Below are positions 12,801 through 27,920 of a stretch of 64,000 nucleotides of DNA, piece after piece. Position numbers and translations under genes: made by a program. Below the pieces are notes generated by a model that was not told the DNA's origin, made no database searches, and was given only the letters and a program-made list of their open reading frames with translations. This stretch comes from Sphagnum compactum (taxonomy: Eukaryota > Bryophyta > Sphagnopsida > Sphagnales). Position 1 is the first letter of the stretch, and each line of letters opens with the position of its first letter. Location of the stretch: the NCBI GenBank assembly GCA_965153455.1, contig OZ234493.1, positions 7,678,213 through 7,742,212 on the forward strand, given 5' to 3'.

Positions 12801-14134
12801 TGCAAAAATGGTTAATAAAAAAATAGATGAACAAATTATTAAAATATAGATAAATTTTTTATTTGAAGTGTCAAAATTTTATTAAGAATATCAATTAATG
12901 TCCTTTTTTTTTATTCACATCTCCCCAATTTCTTTCTAAACCTTTGAATTGTAAATTAATTATTAAAAATAATAACATGGTTGTCCTTATTAATGTAACC
13001 TCTTTATGAAAAAAACAATTATAAATTTAATTCCAAAATATTTGATATTATATAATACTAAGTTTTGTTGTCATCATGTACAACATATTTTAATTTATTT
13101 GTGGTTTAAATATGAATTTTTTTTAAAAATTATTGCTCTTTTTTTTTAAATGTCAATAAAATTGCACAAGTGAACAATATTTTCATCATGTTTTCAAACA
13201 TTTTTCATCATCAAAATTATCATTATTTTTTACCATATCAATCCTAATGTACATTTCTATCTAATGAAACAATAAAAATGATATAATTTTAAAATTACAT
13301 TAATCACAAAAATTAAAGTTTAACATGATTTTGAAGGCAAACATTATTTTTGTGTACCCCGATTATGAATGTACTTTCTTATACTTGGACACAAGTGCAC
13401 ATATGTTTCATAAGAATGCACTCATGAACAAGTTTGAAATAACCAATCATGCCTTGAATGAGGCAATAATGTTAATTTATGTTTGATTCATTTGTTAATT
13501 TGATCATTATGCATAGTAACCATTCAATTGTTATGGGCATTGTCAGATACTACACAGCCACATGTAGAGAAAGCAAATGAGTTGCTTAATAATGTGCTTC
13601 ATCTATGCTCACACAAGAGTTTCTTGGTTTTTGTATGCAACAAAGGTTTGAATAGGCTACAGTGGAAGATGATCTTGGTGCATGGTTTTGAATAGGCTTT
13701 TTTACTGTGAAAGATGAGCTTGGTGCATGGTTAAATTGAATTGGCAAGACACCCCATCAGATGGTTGTTGTTGATTTCATGCTTCTTCACCACACTTCAT
13801 GCTTCTTCAAAACCAGATAGGAAAGGTTTGGCAGCAACAGTAATGACTCATCATTTCGTCTCTCAAAATGAAGCTTCTTCCATTTCATAGAAAGATCAAT
13901 CCACCAAAAAAGCATTCCCAAGCAAAACTCATGGTAGCTATGAAGTGCCAAGCATTGTAATAATATTTTCTGTTCCGTCATAAGATATGAGAAGAAGTTC
14001 ACAGGTTGTAGGAGGAGATCTTCTGCTCAGAAACTATCAGAAGAGCTTCTCCAACCTCCAGATACAAGATGTGGTTCTCTTTGCATATAGTCTGATGCCA
14101 TAACAAAAACAGAGCAACAATTGCAAATGGTGTT
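9880..14134. other. Intergenic DNA between MADS and alpha-tubulin genes
   Basis: The first several hundred bases after the MADS stop are probably its 3'UTR; an AATAAA occurs near 10255. From about 11.3 to 13.5 kb the DNA is strongly AT-rich with short A/T runs and a degenerate GTAG/GTAAG stretch near 11600-11620. No frame resembles a known protein. The two flanking genes converge here (MADS on plus, tubulin on minus). Confidence 0.55.
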
Positions 14135-16103
<1,969 letters not shown>

Positions 16104-18690
16104 TTAGACAATACAAAACCAAAAACTGCCTTGCAGAAACAGGAAACAGGTGTATTAGAAGGTGCAGGAAGTTGCGCACAACAGAGATGGAAAAGAAGAA
16201 GAAGGAGAGCTTCGAGCGAGGCGTGTACGAAGACGCCCCCGGGAAGAAACAATGGCCATGGCGCTGCGAGGCATCGCCTTCGTCTCTTTATCCTTCCCAG
16301 CCGCAATCGCACACACTCTTGTACTGCCGCTTCTTTTACGTAAATCCCCCGCATCTTTCGCAATTTCTTCCTTGACCGTTGTCCATAAAACGGCGTCACT
16401 TTTGTCTTTTACTCAAACCGTCGTCTTTTCCCTCTATCTTCAAATAGTTCCAAATTCAAACTTTCAAACCCCTGGAGTTTCGAAGTTTCGATCTTTTACT
16501 CAACCCCCGCCGTCTTTTGTCTTCATGTCTCAAAATGCTTTGAAGTTTCTGAATGTACGTACTAGTGTTCATCGTGAGTTGTGAAAATCGAACGAATGCA
16601 ACATTCTGTGTTGACGGTGACCGTTCCGCAAATTGAAAAATGTCCATGACGGACGGTTCCGCCGTTGTAGAATGTATATATAATAAAGCTTTTCCATCCT
16701 CACTAGTAAGACTGTTACATGGTGAGCAATTGAGGGGGGCCACATTACAGACCAAAAATCAAAAAATAAATAAAAATTGTAAACTTTTACAACTCCAAAT
16801 ATTAGGCTGCTGGTGAGCGAACAAACACTTAAGAACTCAAGGGAGGTGTTGAGTCCTACCACCTTCTTCCTCCAAAAACAATTGTAGCCCTTTTGGAACC
16901 CCACTATCACTCACCCTCGTCCTGTGTTTTCTCTTTCTCCTTTGCTCCTTCACTTCTGACAACTCAAGGAACATGTATGTGTAGCCCTCCAGTTTCCGCG
17001 TCCAATGACAAAAAAAAAATGGCTCAATTTGGTTAAGCAATGAGGAAAATTATTGAAAATTGTTTGATGATAGCTACATTTTTGGCAATAAGTACGTGTT
17101 TGATGATGGGCAGTTCTACCCTCGCCACTACTAGTGACTTACCTTCTTGTTCTCGGAAAGTGCTTATTGCCTTGAAGTGAAGTAGTACTCGAACTTCCTG
17201 ATTGAGTTTTCCTAGGGCCTTCGATGTTGTTTGGAGCAGATCGGGATTGGATCTTGCCTGATTTTTGTAAGAGATGGGATTGATGGATGGACCCATTGGG
17301 TTCATTTCTTTGTTGTCAAAAAAGGATTGAAGTCTGCTCTTCATCTTTGTCAGGGACATAATGAAGTTCCACAATGTTCTCTGACAATCTTATCATATAC
17401 TCTTTCTTAATCTGAGCACAATATTACAGCCAACAACATTCATTCATTCATTCAGTTCTTGCACATCATGTAAAAGAGTACTATACCTCTCTCTGAATAC
17501 TTATATAATGCAAATACTTTTGGCAGAAATCATTTTTTAAACATTGAAAGAAATGGGGGCCCAGTTAGCCCCAAAAATGAATAGGTATCTCAAATTTTGA
17601 CAATTTTGTAATAAGTTTACAACCCATGTGTATAAATCTCTTTTAATAATTAAGATGGTATGAAAACTTAGCTTCTGCAACAAACAAACAAACACATAAA
17701 CAGGAAGTTGTGACAGGAGGTTGTAAGTTTAAAATCATGAAGGGGGGGAGGGGTTCTTTCAGATGCATTAAATGTGATTTTTTTAGTTCAAAATGGCTAT
17801 TTCTCAACCAGAGAAATGTTAAATCTGGACTCCGAGACCTTGCTTCAGTCTTAGTGTGGAATCTATCTATGAAGGAAGGCAATTTGTTTTGTTTTGTAGT
17901 TATGAGATCCACTGAACTGGGATGCTTCAGATCGTGTTGTTGTTCGTGGTCTTTGGAAAGCTCTGGACAAGGAGGGGTGCCTGGGCTTTGGTTCCATGAC
18001 ATTTGGACTTGCCGTGCAAAAGTTCTTGAATATTAGATAATTTCTTCACTGAAAATTAAGTTAAATCATAGCTGAGAATTTTGGAGGAATTGGAATGTGC
18101 CTTGGGTGTTCCTTGGAAAGATCTTGATGAACAGGATTTAATGGAATTTTATGTGGTAACATTTTGGATTCAGAATGTGGGAGATACTGATTTTTAAGTG
18201 ATTTCTGCTGCTGAAAATTCAAAATAAATTCCCAAAAACCATGTTTTGGAAGGAAAGATCAGTTGAGGACATGGTAACCACTTGGGCCAACGGCACAGGC
18301 CACACTAGTATTTATAATGTTTAAAAGAAACTGAAAAGGATTTGGGGTCTTTTAGCACAGTACCATTGTAGGAGCTGGTTTGCCCAAGGTGGAGTCTTTT
18401 GTTTTCCTTATTTTTTTGTTTTGGTTTCTTGGCGTTTCAGGAGAGCAGATCATCTCAAAAACACAAATTTCGGACTTGTATTATAAACTAAAAGACTCGT
18501 TTAAAAAGTATTAAGTTTTTCTCTCTTCTTTTCCTCCAAGGTTGTCGTTCATCTGGTACAACCCATCACCACCTTGCAGCCCATGGCCGGCTAGTACTGA
18601 AATCCATCAACACCTTGCACAACACAACAAGCTTGTACCAAAAACTCATCACCATCTTTCTGAACTTGGCCAAGTTGTACCAGAGCCCAT

Positions 18691-18712
18691 CACCACCACC
18701 ACCACCACCACC
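18691..18712 (+). repeat. CAC/ACC trinucleotide microsatellite
   Basis: About seven uninterrupted CAC units. It lies in non-coding DNA; the short proline run in one frame is not supported as a gene. Confidence 0.9.
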
Positions 18713-20989
18713 TTGTCCTAAATGGAGTTTACCTTATGATAGAGGCCAGAGAGAACCAACAGCCATCACTGCACCATCTCTTGGAAGCCTACTATGAATG
18801 AATGGGCCTAAGATAAGACAGTGGATACCACTGTAAAATCCTTCCTCTCAAGGAGCAAAGCTTAAATATGTCTTCTTGTGAAAGATCTGGGGTTTCTTTT
18901 TGTAGTGTAGATTGATATTGCATTTTACAGCTTTGCAAACCATCTTCAAGTTCATTGAAATGAAATTACACTTTGATCAAGATATGAATTTACTTACATT
19001 TTTGCCAACTGGGAATTATGTTTGCCTTTTTGCTTGCCTGCCTTACTTTCCCTTCGCTCACCTACTTGCCATTTTATCCATCTTTGTCATAACCCTGACT
19101 TCAGTACATGAATAACTCTAAAGATGGTTCACAAAATGCTAGTCTGAAGATGAAGAAAGGTGAGTGAAATCCACTCAAGTAAGAGATTGAAACATCAAAT
19201 GAATGCAACAGAGTGCAACCACACTTTCACACGAAGTGGAAATGTGTGCAAGTGGAAAGGGAGCACTCTTAGGACTTTCGATTTGAATTCAGATCTCAAA
19301 AGTTCTAAATCTTAACAAATTATCCAAATTAAGCCTTCTTTCAATCATTGGAAAAGGTTTTGATCATGATTACAATAAAGTGAAATTGCATACTCAAAGA
19401 AACATTTATAACATAAATGTTATAAATTATAGTCATTTGAAATGGTCATTAATCGAATTACCAAAATTATCTTCGACTGTTTAAATGACAATTTCTTAAA
19501 TCAAATCATTTTCAATTACGAGAATTGCTGAAAAGTTTTTTCCAAAAACCCACAAGTCTTTTCTTAGGAAAATTTATTTGTATGTGAATGAAAAAGTTAC
19601 AAACCTTCAAAATTATGAGATTCAAAACTTGACAATTTTCATTTGAAAGTTCTTTTTAAAATGATCATTTTGAAATAATCCTTGTGAGGAGTTACAAAAT
19701 TTAATATTTAAAAAAATATTGACTCTAATCAAGTTTGGGCCATGGTGAACCTTACGAGTCAATTGTTTATTTGTGCACTAATTTCACTTTAAATGTATTA
19801 ATCACTTCTTTCATTTCATTTATCCATTTTGATCTATTTGTGAACATAATTTAAGGAACTTGTATTAATATTGTCCCAATGCTTGAAGCTAGGTGACACA
19901 CTCCTAAGTTTGTTCAATGGAATCAAGAGAAAAAAAACATTGCCGATTTTCAAATTTGCAACAAAATACAAATCCAAGACATGTTATCTAATCGTGAAAT
20001 TGCGGTCAGAATTCTTGGGTGGGATTAAAATGAAATCACAAACAAGAATCCAATGTACGATTAACTTGCACAATTTAGAAAGAAATCAATAAAATCAACT
20101 TGGAGCCAAAATGGTGCACATGTGAATCATAAGTGACCAAAACAACACGACACACCACAACCCAAATTTGGAGGTGAGTCACCATCTCTTTTTATATAAT
20201 ATATTTTATTACAAATAGTGGGGGCTAGATCAAAGTGACTAAACCTCTTTAAATTCTTGTGAGGAAATACTGATATGTTTTTATTTTGTTAAATTATAAA
20301 TTTCACAATTTTATATGCTCATAATTCTCACATATGAGCTTCAATTGAAAAGTTTTTGGAAAAAAGTTGTCCAAAGTTATATTACATGTTCAATTTAAAG
20401 GTCATTTAAACATTGTTTCATGGACAAATTTTTTTCTTAATGAAATTTTTACAAATTTCAACTTGAAAATAATGATTTTGATTTATACAAAAGATTTCTC
20501 ATGAAAATATTAGCCCAAACTTGAAATTTTTCAAAGAAAGAAATCTGAATCATTATATTTCTATGATAAGTTCCAATTGAGAGCCAAAAGTTTGTGTTTA
20601 TTTTCATATCTAATACATAACGAAATATAACTAAGTCATCTTATGGATGATCATCATTTTACCTATCATAGTACCTAGGTGGCTTTAGCATAAATTAAAT
20701 TATTCTCAACTTTGTTGAAATTTTCACAAAAAAAAACCTTTTCTACCAAAATTTTCAAAAACACATTCAAGCTACCAACTAGTTTTGAACAAAAGACCTA
20801 TCTGACCAAATCAATTACTTTACATCCATCTAACCATTAACATAATGAAATATCTTTAAAATGTTGATGAATTTTATTACATATATTATACATATGCCGA
20901 AAATTTTAAAATTATAAAGGTAGTTATTACGAATGTCAATGCCATGGAGTTCATTCCTTTGAATGTTCATTCATGATTTGTAATAAATT

Positions 20990-21170
20990 TGACTCTTAAT
21001 TGATTTTTAATTAAATATTAGTTAACTTTTAATTCACTTTTAGTTAATTTATAATTCACTTTGAATTCACTTCCAATTCATTTTGAATTCATTGTAATTA
21101 ACTCTTAATTATTTTTAATTAAATTTAAATTCACTTTTAGTTGAATTTTTGTTCATTCATAATTCACACA
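20990..21170. repeat. Degenerate short AT-rich repeat
   Basis: Variants of TTAATTCACTTTTAGTTAA and AATTCACTTTGAATTCA follow one another through this stretch with no fixed period. It looks like a decayed simple-sequence or satellite-like tract. Confidence 0.5.
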
Positions 21171-22539
21171 TGGGTGCACATTGGTGTGGGTGCACATTGG
21201 CGCACACGGGTGAACATGGGTCACATGTAAATTGGAAATTTTTTAAGAAACTTTTTTGAACTAAATGCCCAATGGGTATAAATCCAAGTAAAATTTTTCA
21301 TTACCTTTAGTCTATTCACGACTAATTTTGGGTATGTTTTCTTGTTATAGCCTTGTTTTACATTCCTTCTTTGCAATAAAATCTTGTTGGACTCTTGTTT
21401 TGTACATGTCTGTTCTTGTTTTTGTTTTCTTTTTTCATGATCTAGATTTGAAATTAAACATGTCTTTGTTCTTGTCTTAATTTAGGAAATCCCATAATCT
21501 TGGTTGTTTTTGTGCCTATGATAATAGTTGTTGAACCAAAAATTTTGGATTAATTATTCGACAGAAATGTATCGAAGCCGCCCAAGTACTATGATATATC
21601 ACAAATTTGAAAACCAAAAACCTTGTTATTGGGCTACAATGGTAAGCAGTAAATATGTCAATTTAAATTTTAATCACAATTTGACCATGAATTTTAGTTC
21701 AAAACCAAAATGAAAAAAATGTCAACCCATTTTCAATATCTAAATTTCAAAACCCTTCCAATGATATAGTAAAGGTCCAATTTGGACATAATTTCCCATC
21801 TATTCAATTTTTTTTCAAAGATTCAAAATTCTTATGAGATTACAACGTTCAAAATGTTCTTCACTTGGGAATGCTTGAATTTCATTTCCTTGCATTCTCC
21901 TACATTCAACACTTTGTGAAAATATGCTTGAATCTGAAAAAACTTTCTAATTTACTTTCATTCTCATACCTTTGCCTTGGTCACAAACTCAAGACTAAGA
22001 TTGCAATGTTAAAAAATGCATGGGAAGCTTTCAAATCATGCACAATGCACTTTATTAAAACAATGTGTATCAATTTTATTTTCGTTTTGCATTTTACCTT
22101 ATCAATTTGAAATCTTAGGAAAGAAAAACAAGCTATGCTTTTCACATCATGTAAAGCCTTCAAAACAAAGCTACAATATGAAATCCCATTATCATTTTCA
22201 CCTCATGTGAATCCATTATTTTCCCATAACCCTACTTATCAAAGTTTACCTCATAAGTAAAATCTTACTTTGGTTTTTTTTAGTATATTTAAAAGGCATG
22301 CTACCGAATGTATTTTTTAAATTTCCTACTATTTGAATTGGACGGCAATTTTTTTAGAATCGGCTAAAAATAAGTGAAATTTATTTATTTATTAATTCAC
22401 AAAATCATTGTCAAAAAAAAATCAATGAAATTGACAAACAAAACAAAACAAAACAAACAAACTACCTTGCTTCATAGATATTCACTGTGTTTTAACTTAC
22501 TTTTTACTACAATAATAATTACTGCTGTTTGATTCAGCT

Positions 22540-22577
22540 TTAGGGTTTTGCCATTTAGGGTTAGGGTTAGGGTTGGG
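22540..22577 (+). promoter_or_regulatory. Telo-box and short telomere-like tract upstream of PPR gene
   Basis: TTAGGGTTT (reverse telo-box) lies at 22540-22548. Three perfect TTAGGG units follow at 22555-22572, running into TTGGGG. They end about 105 bp upstream of the first in-frame ATG of the PPR gene, so within its likely promoter or 5'UTR. Telo-boxes are known plant promoter elements bound by TRB-type Myb proteins. Regulation of this gene by it is inferred. Confidence 0.6.
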
Positions 22578-22682
22578 GGAAGGTGGAGAGGGAGGGAGAC
22601 GAGGGAGAAGAATGAGCGACAGCCATCTCTAGGAGTTGCGGGAGGAGTTGGAGGAGCAGAAATCAGAAGTTGAGAGTTGGGA

Positions 22683-25091
22683 ATGGCGGTGTTGCGGCAG
22701 AGAAGCTTGTTCTATCTTCGTAGCTTTAGTCATTGTTGGATTCAACTTAGAACCGTGGCACTTGAGCACAAGAGAATTGAGGTTTCTGATTGCTTTGAAG
22801 AAGAAGGTAGCGCAGGAAGAAGAAGGCACACATGGGAAGTGGGTTTTTTTTATCGTTTTCTATTGCCTGCCTCAGAAGAACAGAGTGCTTCTTCTGTCGA
22901 TCATGGCACCAGAAGTTATGGCACTAAAGCGATGGAAAACGATAGTGATGATATGTCTGATGGTGAAGTCGAAGACGTGATTCAAGATGGCAGCAATGGC
23001 AAACGCTACGACGAGATTGCTGACAGATTTGAGAAATTGCTCCAAAAATGGAGCTCCAATACGCCGCAGCTTCTTGAGCGTTTGCAGGTTAGACTGAATC
23101 CGTCCATTGTGTGCAGAGTTTTGAGGAAGAGCATTAAGTCTGCTGCTGCATGGAAATTCTTCATATGGGCAAAAGCACAAGAAGGTTTTCAACACGATGT
23201 GTACACATACACTGCCATGATAGAGCAGTTTGGGAAGGCCAAAAACTATGCAGCCATTGAGACTGTTGTGGCTGACATGCGGGAAGAAGGCTGCAAGATG
23301 AGTGTTGTCACGTTTACAGCTCTCATGCACTGGTATAACAAAGCAAAGAACATCAAATTTGTCCGCAAAACGTGGCAACAGATGCAAGAGCAGAATTGCA
23401 GACCTAACGAAATTACCTACACGACGTATATCGATGCTCTCGTGAAAGCAGGCTGCCATCTGGAAGCTCTTGACGCATATAAAGAGATGATAGAGGCAGG
23501 ATGCAAGCCAAACATCTTCACAATGACTGTACTGATCCATAGTCTCACAGAGACAGGGAAGCTAGATGGTGCCTGTGAGCTTTTTGCCAAGTTGAAGTCA
23601 ATTCAGTGTCGTCCAAGTCATGTCACATATTCCCTGCTCATCAGAGCTCATGCGAAAGCTGGGAGCTTGGAGAAGGCAATGTTCTTCTACAAAAGCATGG
23701 TGGAGGCAGGTATGGCTTTACCTCCTGCAGTCAGGAATTTGTTGTTAACAGCCTTGAGAGAAGGCGGGAAGGAAGTAGAAGCTCAGCAGTTAGTGGCACA
23801 ATTGGAAACATCAAGCACAACTTCTTCAAGTGCAAGTGTGGGTCAACAGCCCAAGAAATCAAAGGCACGGTCTGGTTCTTCAGTTCCTCTAAAAGTTGGT
23901 TTGCCAAAACCTGAGAAGCTTGCAGCTTTGATCTGCAAGTGGAACACAGATACAGCTAAAGCCCTGGAGGTTGTGAAGCTCAAGCTCAGACATCCTTATG
24001 TTTTGAATGTGTTGACACTCCTGAGTAAGGAACCAGATGCTGCTTGGTGGTTTTTTGAATGGCTCAGAGCTCAAGAAGGTTACAAGCACACAAAGTATGC
24101 ATATACAAAAATGCTGGACATTATTGCAAAGCATCAGAATATTGAGCTGCTGAGGACAGTACTTTCAGAAGTTGAACGTGCAGGAAAGGCCAACACAGTT
24201 GCATATAATACACTTATCCAGTGCTACAGTCAAAACAAGCATACGGATGCAGCTATCCAGGTGGGTCTTTTTCACTTCCCCCCCACCCCTACTATTATGT
24301 CAATGTTCTTGAAAACAGCCTTAAACTTCTAGCCAAAAGCTTTTTCTCCTTTCATGTTTTTTCATGTGCATTTGTTTCAGTTCTGTCAAATCTACAAGTG
24401 GTTTTGAGAGGAGAAACTGGAACTTGGGTTTTGAATCAAATTACTTGGGCTGGTGGTAAGCCCCAACTTGGTCTACATCAGGGGCCTGCATTGGGCTGTT
24501 TGAGGAACATGCGTACATGAGTAATTTTGTTGTGCTAATGTGTCACAGGTGTTCAACCGGATGAAGGAAATTGGGTGTGAACCCAATGAATATACATACA
24601 CCATGCTCATCGACTTGGTGTCAAGAACTAAAAACCATCATGAGGCTATGAAATTTTATGGGCAAATGATACATGCAAATTGTAAACCAACTGTGAATAC
24701 TTATACTGTCATAATGCACAGTCTAGCACGGTCTGGAAAAGTAAATGCAGCAAACACACTCTTTGAAAAATTGCCTTCCCTAGGTTTCCCACCAACTGCA
24801 GTGACCTACACAGTGCTCATACAAGCTTTTCTGAAGGAAAGGGATATTGACAAGGCAATGGAACTCTATGAGCGCATGCGGGAGGAAGCTCTTACACCCT
24901 CACGAGTCTCTGTCAAAATTCTAGCAAAAGGGCTTCGGTTTGCGGGTAGACATGATGAGGCAGAAAGTCTGACTAATTCCATTCCGTATTTGCAAGAGGA
25001 GTCAAATAGGACTGAATCTTCTGAGAGTAAGGAGGCAGAGAAACTGGTCAGCAACATTGTAACAAGACACTTTAGAGCTCCTGCAGGTTGA
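22683..25091 (+). CDS. P-class pentatricopeptide repeat (PPR) protein with two duplicated modules
   Basis: Exons 22683-24260 and 24549-25091, with one 288-bp GT/AG intron in phase 0 that interrupts a repeat (AAIQ, then VFNRMKEIGCEPN). The product is about 706 residues. I chose the ATG at 22683; the frame is open slightly further upstream but only through a TTG. The first about 35 residues (MAVLRQRSLFYLRSFSHCW...) are rich in Arg, Ser and hydrophobics and poor in acids, which fits an organelle, likely mitochondrial, presequence. I count about ten 35-residue P-type repeats: five before a low-complexity Ser/Thr linker and five after. Each block is headed by a related non-PPR segment (AAWKFFIWAKAQEGFQHD... 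and AAWWFFEWLRAQEGYKH...). There are no E, DYW or SMR domains. PPR proteins of this class bind organelle RNA and affect stability, splicing or translation; the RNA target is unknown. Confidence 0.92.
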
Positions 25092-26896
25092 CTTGGAATG
25101 AGATAGTTATCTTTGGGACACATGCCATCCAACAATTTTTCAAGCTGATGACAAGTCTGTCTAGCAAGATGGCCAGATGTCACAGCAATGAATCAAGCAG
25201 AGCTTCATTATTGGAGCTTGGTGAACTTAATCACTCTCAGCTCTGTGATAAAAGGTTAGTCCGATATGCTTATTGTTGTACCTTGCAACCATGCCATGTC
25301 TTGGTTTTGACAAATGCAGACAGGTCATGTAGAAGAGTGGTTTGCAAGTGTATGCAATTGGGTGGTGGTCAGTTATATAGGGTCCTTATTATGTCAGACG
25401 CCTTGGAGGGTTCACACATATATTTGTGAGATATGCAACTAATCATCCTCTTGTACATTTTTGTTTATGCCAAACCACAGATACTAGAGGCCATGGATCT
25501 AACCAGATGGAGCTGATCAGGAATTATCCAAAGAATGGCAGTTCAGACAGGCTGACTGGAGGAGGATACAACAAACGTTCTCTCCCAGTAAGACTCTTCC
25601 TCTGGTCAGGTTTAGTAGGGTTGGAGGTTGTCAAGTCCTGATGATATGAATTTTAGTGTGTTTGCTTGTCCATAGCTGTCAAGCATTACCATGGATAGCA
25701 CCACACCAGTAAAGCTGGAGATCAGTTTATTCTGATCCCCTGCACAGAATGCAAGTTTATTTAAGAGCTAGTTGTATTTATCTAAAGAGGGTCAGGAGGC
25801 TTGGTTGTAGTTGGCTTCCCATGTAATGTTTCTGGAGAAGAGTTAACCACCTGCCCAACTGCAGGTGTTTACTTTCTTGAAACTCCACATCTAAATGGCA
25901 GCAACACTTATTTTTGGAGTCATTATTCTTTAGGACCCAAGCCTTCTCTAGGTGCCATGAACTCTTCATCATGCCTTCTTAAACTATACGTGGAAGGTGT
26001 AGACCATTGTGCACTAAAGTTAGGGGACATGGCTGCCCTTTACAGGCCACCCTATGAGCCTGGGGGTGAACCCAATAAGGCAAGCCACAAAGTGGAACCA
26101 ACACCCCTTCCCTAGTGTAAAATAGCTTGAGTAGAGATTAGGTAGGTGGATGTGGTTGAATTGCAAATTGTTTCAACAGATTTGTATCACTTGCTTCATT
26201 TGGAGTTGATGAATTAAATGAAAACAATAGAAATTTGGACCCTGAACTAAGATCACCTATAGGGTTGTGAAATTTTGTTGATGTTGCAGTTAATGTAGTT
26301 TGCATTGGTGCCTTTTTCTCTGGCAGATTTAAAAGAGAAAATGAGAATGATAAATGGTTTTGGCATTAGTTAGTTGCCAAATTTTGGGGGAAAAAGAAAG
26401 AAGATTAGAAATTGACAGATTTCTACATTATATTCTAGTATGTAGCCAACAATAGAAAGCGCTTCAGTTTTAAAACTCTCTTTTCTTGTTTGTAGCCAAA
26501 TTTAGTGAAATCTCCGATTGATGATTACCACACCAAATTGAAAAGGCTACATTACAACATTGGAAAAAACAGGAAAAACATTGTTTTGCACGATCATGTG
26601 ATGAATATTTTTTTCCATGTACTTAACTGAAATTTTGCAATCATTAATATTGTATGAGATGAAATTGCCCAAAGATTTGGTGCAGTATTTTCCATGGCCT
26701 TTTTGGCATGTGATTAGTTTTTTAAATTGCACATTACTTTGATATCAATGCAGCTTGGTGTGTTTAAATGTCAATTTTTTTCCCACCTGTTTGAGGTTGC
26801 TTTGATTATCTCTTAGTATATTGTATCAAAAAAGGACTAAAAAGGGACCTTATGTAATTTCTTCAAAGCATGTACAAAATGAAGGATGTTGTCCAA

Positions 26897-27075
26897 CTTC
26901 TTCAAGCCATGTGTATTCAAGTGTTGGTCTAATATGGTGTTTTCTAAAGATCCCACTTCTTCAAGGCATGTCCATACAAATGTCGGTCTGGTATGGTGTT
27001 TTATAAAGATCCAAGTTGTTCAAGGCATGTATGTCTATACAAGTGTTGATCTAACATGGTGGTTTTTAAATACTA
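26897..27075 (+). repeat. 59-bp tandem repeat, 3 diverged copies
   Basis: Units start at 26897, 26956 and 27015, an exact 59-bp period. Each begins CTTCTTCAAG or GTTGTTCAAG, continues with a GCATGT...TACAA-like core and ends GGTGTTTTCTAAAGATCC or a variant. A partial unit may precede at about 26862. Because 59 is not a multiple of 3, the array cannot encode a repeated peptide. Confidence 0.8.
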
Positions 27076-27744
27076 GAAGGTTCTTGGTAGTCAAAGAAGT
27101 TATTTGATGTCAAGTAAGGTTTTTGAATGTCCAAAATCACAAATTTTTGGTTCCAATGCTCCTCTAGGTGAATTTGCATACTAGATGGCCAAATATGAAC
27201 TTGGATCTTGGTATTGACTGTTTTAAATTAGTAGAATAATATTTCCTGTTTTTTTCCATCAAATGTAACTGAAGTACCGAGCAAATTACAAGCAACAAAC
27301 AACAATCCAATCTAAAGTACATGAAGAGGAATTATGCCACGCATGTTAAAGGACATGTTCATTAACACCTAATGCCCATGTGAACCCTTTATACTTTGGT
27401 TGTAAATACTTGACAAAAGCAAACAAAAGAAATATGAAAAGTGACCATTTGACAAATATGGTATTGAGGAGCTATAACCCAAAAAAAGAGCAGGAAACAA
27501 CTATTCCCAAAACTGACAATGTCCATTGCCCTAATCAGGTTGTGTAGAACTATAGCACCAATAAGAACCTTAAGAAGATGACAATAATGCAATGTCTCAA
27601 ATCTTTGTTGACTATCCAATGCTAAGCTATGGGTCATAAAGGGATTGGCACTCTCCAACTTCTCTTCAATTAGTTATGAATTTGTGAAGAATTATGTTAT
27701 AGGCTTCTTTGTATTCTGAATAGGCTTCTCTATGAATCATAGAT

Positions 27745-27920
27745 GTAACATCTCAAATCCTCAAATGTATTTTGAGATGTTACTAGCTTGATATGGTCAA
27801 ACAAATCTTTTAGGGTTGGATGTGGTGTCCATGCTAGAATATTTGTTTGACCGTATTAAAGCCCAAATATCTTCAAAAGATATTTGGACTTTTTTAATAT
27901 GGTCAAACAAGACACCACAT
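27745..27920. repeat. Fold-back element with two adjacent hairpins
   Basis: Hairpin 1: GTAACATCTCAAA (27745-27757) pairs with TTTGAGATGTTAC (27771-27783), 13 bp perfect. Hairpin 2: arms of about 45-50 nt at 27821-27873 and 27877-27920 pair with a few mismatches and one bulge. They share TGTGGTGTC, TTGTTTGACC and CCAAATATCTT blocks around a very short loop. The motif TGGTCAAACAA also occurs a third time at 27795-27805. This resembles a fold-back or MITE-type insertion. Confidence 0.65.

Noticed and set aside
22677-22682. Upstream non-ATG start for the PPR gene
   Set aside because: The codon is TTG; the ATG at 22683 is the first in-frame ATG and gives a plausible presequence. The same applies to a TTG start upstream of PFK at 58386.
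22872-23540. 222-residue open frame on the minus strand
   Set aside because: It lies wholly antisense to PPR exon 1 and resembles no family; the open frame reflects codon bias of the real gene.
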